64,000 bases of DNA from Aureispira sp964404215 (GTDB taxonomy: Bacteria > Bacteroidota > Bacteroidia > Chitinophagales > Saprospiraceae). Where the stretch lies: positions 15,074 to 79,073 of the forward strand of contig CAYOJF010000006.1 of assembly GCA_964404215.1 (NCBI GenBank), given 5' to 3'. The stretch's first letter is position 1; every line of letters begins with the position of its first letter. Below the pieces are notes generated by a model that saw nothing but the letters and a program-made list of their open reading frames with translations, was not told the DNA's origin and made no database searches. Below, in pieces: positions 58,129-64,000 of this stretch. The translations under genes were made by a program, and so were the position numbers.

Positions 58129-60615
58129 GTGTCTACGAATAACCATCCTTATTGGCTTGTTTGCACCCTTTTTATTTATTGTTTGTTTACACCTAATAGC
58201 CAAGCCCAAAAAGTAACACAGACAATCAATGGCTTAGTTATAGATGCTAGTACCCAAGAGCCTATTAGTGATGTTACAGTTGAATTATTATATTATTCTC
58301 CTCTCAAAATCACCAAAACTAATACAGATGGGAAATTCATCATTGTTGGAATTCCAACAGGTAAGTATAAATTGTTATTCCAGAAAAAGGGGTATGACGA
58401 AACAACTTATGAAAATCTGATTGTTGGTGATGTTGACAATACGAGTATTATTCAAGCATTGCGTACCCTGAAAAAAAAGAAAAAGGATAAAACAAAGCAT
58501 AACCTCCCAAAACCATCCTACACCAGAAGAGCCTACAAATATGCTGATAGAACATTTACAACAAGTGAGGACAAGTTATTGCATCTAAATCAACACTTTG
58601 TCTCTCCTTATGAATTTTATTTAGGGATTGGCAACAGAAATGACCCTTTGATTTTTTTGAGCAATTATAGTGGCATTCATAATAGTTCAGACTATAGTAG
58701 TCATCTTACAGTTCGGGGCAATGCTCCCTCCAGTCTCCAATGGAGAATAGAAGATATGCCCGTCCCTACAGCTGTACACCAAGATCACCTACAAGGAAAA
58801 GCAAATGGTACTACTGGAATTCTAAGTCTATATGGTATAGATAAATCAAGTCTCCATATAGGAACGCTCAATGCTACTTATGGCAATAGTCTCAATGGGC
58901 TGGTTGATTTACAACTTCGCCGAACAGATACTCAACGTAAACTCAGCTTCACCACTGCCTTTCACACTAGCTCTGGTTTAGAACTCTCTATACAAGGCCC
59001 TATCTCTAGAGAAAAAAAGGGTTCTTTCATTATGAACTACAGCTATTCTGCCTTCAATCCACTGCAGTATGCTCTAGCAAATATTGCTTCTCTATCTAAT
59101 CTTACCACACATCCTCAGTTTATACCCAACCTCCAAGATGCCTCGTTTAGGTTAGATTTCCCATCCTCTGTTTTTGATCAATTTTCTTTATTTGGTTTAG
59201 TCAGTATATCTCACCAAAATTTATATGGGAAGAGTCCGACCAATCGGCCTCTACATCCTTCGATCCAAGAAGATCGTAATGAACGGTTTAGATCTAACTA
59301 TACCTGGGGAGGATTTCGATATAAACGTACATGGGGTATTAGTAATCAAAATTACTGGCGAACGACAATCGCAGGGCATTATTTTACCGTCAATCATCTC
59401 AAAGAAAAATTACTCTCTAGAATCAACACCGCTCCCGTTTTTAGTCAAGAAGACTGGCAGTATGGTATTCATCTCAATTCTGTTGTCTACCAAGAAATCG
59501 GATCCAAATGGTTGTTTAGAGGAGGAGCCCTCATAGGCCATGAAGGTTATGATTACTATGATTTGTATTACAATAGCAATAATACACTTGTTTATAAGCA
59601 AGACTGGAATAGCAGCCGTCAAGCGATGCAGGCTCATGCTCAACTCCAATTCATACCTTCTGATAACCTTCATTTCAATGTAGGTATCAATATGAATACT
59701 CAACTTATTGACCTTAAGTTTCATAATCTACAATTGCTACCGCGTTTTTCGATGAACTGGACAATAGAAGACGACCATCAATTCAAACTAGGCTATGGAA
59801 TGCAGACTCAGGCATTAGAAATCCCCTTGTTGATGGAACAAATAGGAACAGAATGGTTTCCTAACTTAGATGTAGAGCAGCCCATTACGCATGTTGCTGA
59901 CCTTGTTTATCAATGGAATTTTCAGAAACATTGGAGAACCACCGCTAAAGCTTATTATCAATATCATATCCAGCCACTAGTGGACCAAACAGCTCCCCTC
60001 CTCTCCTACTGGCAACATGGTAGTATTTATGATACATGGCAGCGACTTCAGAGTCAAAACCTCATTCATGGTCCCAATCAACATACACTAGGGACTAGCT
60101 TGAGCATAGAAAAATACTTTGACTATAATTACTATGGCTTTCTGACATTTGATTTTGTCAATATAGCAACAGAAGAACCCCAAGTCCCTGTGAGCTTTAG
60201 AGCCCCTCAATTTGGTGGAGCGATTGCGACTAGCTTAATGCTAGGCAAATCTATATTAATAGGTCCAATTCGTAAAAATAGACTCCGTCTAGAGATGAAA
60301 ATCAACTACCAACAACAAGCTAATGCTTTAGCTATAGATACAGCCGCTACCCTGCAAGCAGATGAACTTATTTACGATTATGATAGCGGTTTTAGTATTA
60401 ATCTCATTCCCTATTTTAGAGTTGACCTAAGAGCTGTCTTTAATTTCAGACCTCGCAATAGTGAATCGATCGAACATCAACTGTCTATCGAGCTACTCAA
60501 TGCCACGAATAGTAAAGCACTTGCTTTCCCTTTCTACAACCGAATTGATCAAAAAATACAGTGGCAATCACAGTTGCCTCTCTTTATAGAGTTGGGGTAT
60601 CGAGCGAAGTTTTAG
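58129..60615 (+). CDS. TonB-dependent-receptor-like outer-membrane protein with CRD
   Basis: 828 residues from a GTG start. The signal peptide (about 1-27, ending SQAQ) is uncleaved in any shorter frame and a good promoter lies upstream. Residues 30-115 are a carboxypeptidase-regulatory-like domain (INGLVIDASTQEPISDVTVELL, DGKFIIVGIPTGKYKLL). A Lys-rich linker (LKKKKKDKTKH) follows, then a plug-like region (about 170-280: LTVRGNAPSSLQWRIEDMPVP) and a large beta-barrel ending LGYRAKF with a terminal Phe. It lacks a recognisable TonB box, so uptake by TonB energy is uncertain. It is only distantly similar to the receptor at 28285. No SusD neighbour was seen. It is a single gene with its own terminator. 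Confidence 0.85.
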   Translation: MSTNNHPYWLVCTLFIYCLFTPNSQAQKVTQTINGLVIDASTQEPISDVTVELLYYSPLKITKTNTDGKFIIVGIPTGKYKLLFQKKGYDETTYENLIVGDVDNTSIIQALRTLKKKKKDKTKHNLPKPSYTRRAYKYADRTFTTSEDKLLHLNQHFVSPYEFYLGIGNRNDPLIFLSNYSGIHNSSDYSSHLTVRGNAPSSLQWRIEDMPVPTAVHQDHLQGKANGTTGILSLYGIDKSSLHIGTLNATYGNSLNGLVDLQLRRTDTQRKLSFTTAFHTSSGLELSIQGPISREKKGSFIMNYSYSAFNPLQYALANIASLSNLTTHPQFIPNLQDASFRLDFPSSVFDQFSLFGLVSISHQNLYGKSPTNRPLHPSIQEDRNERFRSNYTWGGFRYKRTWGISNQNYWRTTIAGHYFTVNHLKEKLLSRINTAPVFSQEDWQYGIHLNSVVYQEIGSKWLFRGGALIGHEGYDYYDLYYNSNNTLVYKQDWNSSRQAMQAHAQLQFIPSDNLHFNVGINMNTQLIDLKFHNLQLLPRFSMNWTIEDDHQFKLGYGMQTQALEIPLLMEQIGTEWFPNLDVEQPITHVADLVYQWNFQKHWRTTAKAYYQYHIQPLVDQTAPLLSYWQHGSIYDTWQRLQSQNLIHGPNQHTLGTSLSIEKYFDYNYYGFLTFDFVNIATEEPQVPVSFRAPQFGGAIATSLMLGKSILIGPIRKNRLRLEMKINYQQQANALAIDTAATLQADELIYDYDSGFSINLIPYFRVDLRAVFNFRPRNSESIEHQLSIELLNATNSKALAFPFYNRIDQKIQWQSQLPLFIELGYRAKF

Positions 60616-60634
60616 ATGAGATTAGGGAAATAAA

Positions 60635-60670
60635 AAAGCTGGACATTTCCGATGGGAAATATCCAGCTTT
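60635..60670. terminator. Terminator after TonB-receptor-like gene
   Basis: AAAGCTGGACATTTCC pairs with GGAAATATCCAGCTTT (one mismatch) 20 bases past the stop. A second, weaker hairpin (AAGTAGTTTTAC with GTAAGACTACTT, 60672-60699) follows directly and may serve the convergent aldo/keto reductase gene. Confidence 0.75.
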
Positions 60671-60720
60671 GAAGTAGTTTTACAGATGTAAGACTACTTA
60701 ACGTCTATTGTGTTTCGTTC

Positions 60721-61704
60721 CTAAAACATGGGTGCTTGTGGTTTGTTATTTAGTACCTCATCTATAGCTGTCATTACCTCTGTTGTTAGTTGAGGTAACA
60801 ATTCTAGAGCCGTCAGTGTTTCTTGTAATTGGTGTACTTTTGAAGCCCCTAAAATAACCGTACTTACATTTTCATTTTTAGCACACCAAGCTACTGCTAA
60901 TTTAGCAATAGAAGTACCTAATTCGTCCGCTATTTGCTTGAGTCCTCTTAATTTTTCGACTCGTTCTGCGGTCAATGAATTTTCCTTAAGCCACTCCAGC
61001 CCTTCCATCGAAAGACGGGTATCTTCAGGTACTTTGTCAATATATTTATTCGTTAGGACACCAGATGCCAAAGGCGACCAAATAGTAGTCCCTAAACCAA
61101 CTGTCTTGAAAATTTGACTGTACTCAACTTCCATTTTATCTCTATGGAACATATTGTATTGTGGTTGTTCCATAGTAGGTCCTATAAGCCCATATTTTTC
61201 AGCACACATATGTGCCTCCATAATTTCTTGAGCAGACCATTCAGAAGTTCCCCAATAGAAAATTTTACCTTGTTCTATCAAGGTGTTCATCGTACGAACA
61301 GTTTCTAGGATAGGTGTATTCTTGTCAGGACGGTGACAGTAAAATAAATCCAAGTATTCTACTTGTAATCGCTTTAGAGCGGCATGACAAGCCTCTGTCA
61401 AATGCTTACGGCTAAGACCTGTTTCATTCGGCAGCTTATTGCCATCGCCAAAAAATGCCTTTGAAGAAACTAAATAAGAACTTCTTCTCCAGTTCATTTT
61501 CTGTAGGATTTTACCCATTACAATCTCCGATTGTCCTCTGGCGTAAATCTCTGCATTATCAAAAAAGTTAACCCCTTTGTCATAGGCTTCTGCCATCAGT
61601 TGTTCTGCAATTCCATCTTCAATTTGTTTACCAAAAGTTAGCCAAGAACCTAATGATAAAGCACTCACCTGTACGCCTGACTTACCTAGCTTTTTGTATT
61701 CCAT
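60721..61704 (-). CDS. Aldo/keto reductase (Kv-beta-like)
   Basis: 327 residues. The AKR catalytic tetrad is complete: Asp49 (FFDNAEIY), Tyr54, Lys82 (VSSKAFFG) and His124 (YCHRPD). The Kv-channel-beta-like subgroup is suggested by WGTSEWSAQEIMEAH and QPQYNMFHR. It is an NADPH-dependent, cytoplasmic reductase of aldehydes or ketones. The physiological substrate cannot be told from sequence. It is a single gene, convergent with the TonB-receptor-like gene. Confidence 0.94.
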   Translation of the reverse strand: MEYKKLGKSGVQVSALSLGSWLTFGKQIEDGIAEQLMAEAYDKGVNFFDNAEIYARGQSEIVMGKILQKMNWRRSSYLVSSKAFFGDGNKLPNETGLSRKHLTEACHAALKRLQVEYLDLFYCHRPDKNTPILETVRTMNTLIEQGKIFYWGTSEWSAQEIMEAHMCAEKYGLIGPTMEQPQYNMFHRDKMEVEYSQIFKTVGLGTTIWSPLASGVLTNKYIDKVPEDTRLSMEGLEWLKENSLTAERVEKLRGLKQIADELGTSIAKLAVAWCAKNENVSTVILGASKVHQLQETLTALELLPQLTTEVMTAIDEVLNNKPQAPMF

Positions 61705-61801
61705 TATATTATTTTTGGGTGTTAGAAACGATCAGAATAATTCCAATAGGGTTACTCTGCTTTGATTACAATTTCCAAACAAGGGATTTGAATAAATGTT
61801 T

Positions 61802-62398
61802 TTATTTTTGACCTACTAATAAGCGACTTGCTCCTCGTTTTAGGGCTTTCTGTCCCTCAGACTGGTCAATTATTTGTTGATAAGGTATGATTGCTTCTGT
61901 AGGATCATACATATCTCGGATAGCATGTTGGAACCAACCTACACGATGGGCTTTCCCAAATTTGACACCAACATTATCCAATACACCAACCAACATAAAA
62001 CCTAATCGCTCGTGAAAAGCTACACTAGGAATATTGGGCAATATGATAGCCGCCACCAAATGGCGGTATTTCTGCAAAGTAAGTAAATCCATCAAGGAAA
62101 TATACAGAGCTGTTCCCACTCGTTGTTTGTGATAAAAAGGGTCTACATATACTTTCAATTCTCGGGTCCACTGGTATGCCTCTTGTGCTCGATAAGGTGC
62201 CGCATAAGCATACCCTATGATTCTACCTTCAGATTCACAAACTAAGTAGGGTGCCTCTTTCATAATCCTATCCATCTCCGCTTCTAAAGCTTGTGACGTT
62301 GGTACTCTCAAATCAAAAGTAACTGCTGTTTTTTCAACAAAATATTGATATATAGCTAATATTTCGGGAATGTCTTTTTTCTGTGCTAAGCGAATCAT
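61802..62398 (-). CDS. GNAT N-acetyltransferase, phosphinothricin acetyltransferase-like
   Basis: I place the start at the ATG 62398 (198 residues). The frame continues to a TTG at 62428, but MIRLAQKKDIPEIL is the normal beginning. The GNAT fold is clear: ILAIYQYFVEKTAVTFD, RIIGYAYAAPYRAQEAY, then the acetyl-CoA loop in FYHKQRVGTALY (Q/RxxGxG/A type), then NIPSVAFHERLGF and FGKAHRVGWFQ. The Pat/YncA-like group acetylates amino groups of methionine sulfone or sulfoximine and related compounds. It lies 49 bases downstream of the CobW gene on the same strand and is probably in that operon. Confidence 0.9.
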   Translation of the reverse strand: MIRLAQKKDIPEILAIYQYFVEKTAVTFDLRVPTSQALEAEMDRIMKEAPYLVCESEGRIIGYAYAAPYRAQEAYQWTRELKVYVDPFYHKQRVGTALYISLMDLLTLQKYRHLVAAIILPNIPSVAFHERLGFMLVGVLDNVGVKFGKAHRVGWFQHAIRDMYDPTEAIIPYQQIIDQSEGQKALKRGASRLLVGQK

Positions 62399-62447
62399 AC
62401 ATAGAAGTTTTATTAGAGCGTACTTCAAAAATCCTTTAAAGACGTTC

Positions 62448-63494
62448 TTAGGTGTTGTCTACTGATATCTCCTCCTTAAAATAGCAATGCTTCAATTGCT
62501 TTTCTAAGATTTCTCGTTTGAGATGCTTCCCAATAAACACAATTTTTGTTAATTGCTCTTCTCCTTCAGTCCAAGCCTCTCCTTGCTGAAAAACACAGGC
62601 TTTTTTCACAGACTGAACAATCGTTTTGTGTTCTTGGTACTGAAAATTAACAATTCCTTTTATTCTATACAAATATTGACCTTGGATCATCAATAAAACA
62701 TTTAACCAATGTCTAAATTTTAGAATATCTAGTGGGGTGTCAATGATAAAACTATGGGTAACGATATCACTATGATGATGATGGTGGTGATCATCTTCAT
62801 GACTGTGGTGGTTATGATGATTATGGTCATCATCATCGTGGTGATGGTGGTGGTGTGTATGCTCTACTTGTCGAGCAATCTGATTGGCATCATAGGCATT
62901 GAGAGCCAAAATATTAGTTTCAAATTGACCGTAATCACAACATTCCATTCCTGCAAAAGTATTAATTTGACTTAACTTTTGTTGTAGCGTTTGCAGTGCT
63001 GTAGTTTCTATTTCACTCTTTTTATTGATAATAATAAAATCTGCAAAAGTCAATTGTCTTTTAGCTTCTTCTCGCTCTTCCAATAATTCATCTATATGCA
63101 TTGCATCCACTAAGCAGATTGTAGCATCTAGCTTGAAATAATGCTGCACAGCAGGATCGACCATAAATGCTGCCGCTACGCCATCTGGCTCCGCTAATCC
63201 AGTCGTTTCTATAATCAAATGGTCAAAATTATATTCACTATTGACCAGCTTAGACAGTACAGCTACCAATTCACTATTGAGTGTACAACAAATGCAGCCA
63301 TTAGACATTTCAAAAATATCATCCTCTGCCCCTACTACTAATTCGTTATCAATTCCTATATCGCCATACTCATTCTCAATGATGGCAAATTTAGTATCTG
63401 GTTGCTGCTGTATTATTCTATTTAATACAGTGGTCTTCCCCGCTCCCAAAAAGCCAGTAAGTATCGTTACTGGTATGCTCTTATGTTCTTTCAT
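62448..63494 (-). CDS. CobW/G3E family GTPase metallochaperone with His-rich loop
   Basis: 348 residues. The P-loop is GFLGAGKT (14-21), the metal motif GCICC spans 66-70 (CxCC), and switch II is IIETTGLAEPDG. A striking His/Asp-rich insert (212-241) separates the GTPase from the C-terminal CobW_C domain (247-340). These are hallmarks of COG0523 zinc or cobalt metallochaperones. The G4 guanine-specificity motif, normally NKxD, reads NKKS (157-160). It is cytoplasmic. Its ATG overlaps the stop of the upstream gene (TAATG), indicating translational coupling. Confidence 0.93.
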   Translation of the reverse strand: MKEHKSIPVTILTGFLGAGKTTVLNRIIQQQPDTKFAIIENEYGDIGIDNELVVGAEDDIFEMSNGCICCTLNSELVAVLSKLVNSEYNFDHLIIETTGLAEPDGVAAAFMVDPAVQHYFKLDATICLVDAMHIDELLEEREEAKRQLTFADFIIINKKSEIETTALQTLQQKLSQINTFAGMECCDYGQFETNILALNAYDANQIARQVEHTHHHHHHDDDDHNHHNHHSHEDDHHHHHHSDIVTHSFIIDTPLDILKFRHWLNVLLMIQGQYLYRIKGIVNFQYQEHKTIVQSVKKACVFQQGEAWTEGEEQLTKIVFIGKHLKREILEKQLKHCYFKEEISVDNT

Positions 63495-64000
63495 TAGTTA
63501 CAATAATATTTTATAGCGTTTTGCTCTGTTGCTGTCTTTATCCAGCCTTCTTCTTTTTTCAGAATATCCTGTAGTAAGGCTTGATCTGTAGGTATAATTT
63601 TATATTCTTCTGTCGCTATACGATCTTCAATATGTTCCAATCCATATAGTGACCTATTCAAACAGTGAAATACCTTTCCCTGTTCTAAATAAAAAACAGT
63701 TTGTGTAAAAAAAAAGTCATCTCCTTTCCATCCATCTCTTTCATAATGGATTAAACACAATTTATCCCTCTGATAATATAGTTTAACAATCAAGGTACCA
63801 TCTTCAAATGACTGACCAAACCGAGTCCCTATTATACGGTCATTTTTTTTAATTCTAGTTAATAATCCTCCTGTATTTCGACTACAAGCAAATCGAATCT
63901 CTTCTTTTTCGGTCGTTTCTTTAGTATCTATTATTTGTTGCAGTAGCGTACGTGTTGCTATTTTATTTTGCAATGCTACCTCTTCCGCACTCTTTTCTTT
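63494..64000 (-). CDS. Unknown protein, 5'-truncated by window edge
   Basis: The frame stays open to the last base of the window (upstream residues read KEKSAEEVAL...), so the start is outside and the TTG at 63973 is internal. About 168 residues are visible: a charged N-terminal helix, then a beta-rich domain (IVKLYYQRDKLCLIHYERDGW, VFYLEQGKVFHCLNRS). I do not recognise the family. The stop overlaps the start of the CobW gene by one base, so the two are expressed together, and the GNAT gene probably follows. Two cysteines but no CxxC motif are visible. Confidence 0.7.
   Translation of the reverse strand, partial: KEKSAEEVALQNKIATRTLLQQIIDTKETTEKEEIRFACSRNTGGLLTRIKKNDRIIGTRFGQSFEDGTLIVKLYYQRDKLCLIHYERDGWKGDDFFFTQTVFYLEQGKVFHCLNRSLYGLEHIEDRIATEEYKIIPTDQALLQDILKKEEGWIKTATEQNAIKYYCN

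Noticed and set aside
62754..62975. Methionine-rich plus-strand ORF
   Set aside because: It is the complement of the His/Asp codon run in the CobW gene and has no independent support.

Overview
The window is an AT-rich Bacteroidota chromosome segment, most like the Saprospiria (Aureispira/Saprospira type). The reasons are a type IX secretion (T9SS) cargo with a type B sorting domain next to PorP/SprF- and PorE-like partners, two TonB-dependent-receptor-like proteins with carboxypeptidase-regulatory N-termini, promoters carrying the Bacteroidota -7 element TAnnTTTG, and many leucine-rich-repeat proteins. No rRNA, tRNA, CRISPR array, transposase or prophage was seen. One run of 10 N (22508-22517) is an assembly gap. 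The genes at both window ends are cut.

Layout. 1-5140: a truncated LRR gene, a tandem LRR-BRCT paralogue and a secreted OmpA-like protein, then a 422-bp convergent gap holding two copies of a 59-bp hairpin repeat. 5563-19135: a small membrane protein, glycerol kinase, an M1 metallopeptidase, an unrecognised 835-residue helical protein with a very basic segment, a YARHG-domain protein, an EGF-like lipoprotein, a divergent epoxide-hydrolase/HxlR-regulator pair and a periplasmic TPR-CHAT protease-like protein. 19210-24085: a sulfur-handling cluster (SulP transporter, persulfide dioxygenase-rhodanese fusion, rhodanese, two YeeE/YedE half-transporters, Crp/Fnr regulator). Two matching Crp/Fnr operators lie at identical distances from two promoters in this cluster. 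24178-32388: DUF983, RDD, lipoprotein, LRR, shikimate kinase, TonB-dependent receptor, ParA and Aat. 32525-35422: three tandem MscS-type channels.

35578-56600 dominates the window. It is a minus-strand four-gene unit: an OmpA-like protein, a 5396-residue secreted protein, a PorP/SprF protein, and a PorE-like TPR/beta-propeller/OmpA protein. The giant protein has a signal peptide, DUF11-like domains, about 37 Ig-like domains (mostly in A-B-C triplets), 11 strictly alternating PKD-like domains, and a type B C-terminal sorting domain. The simplest reading is a very long, disulfide-rich surface filament or adhesin with its own export and anchoring partners. It resembles the class of T9SS substrate described as the grappling hook of predatory Aureispira, but identity with that protein is not shown here.

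56752-64000: dapD, a second TonB-receptor-like protein, an aldo/keto reductase, a GNAT acetyltransferase, a His-rich CobW-type metallochaperone GTPase and a truncated unknown gene.
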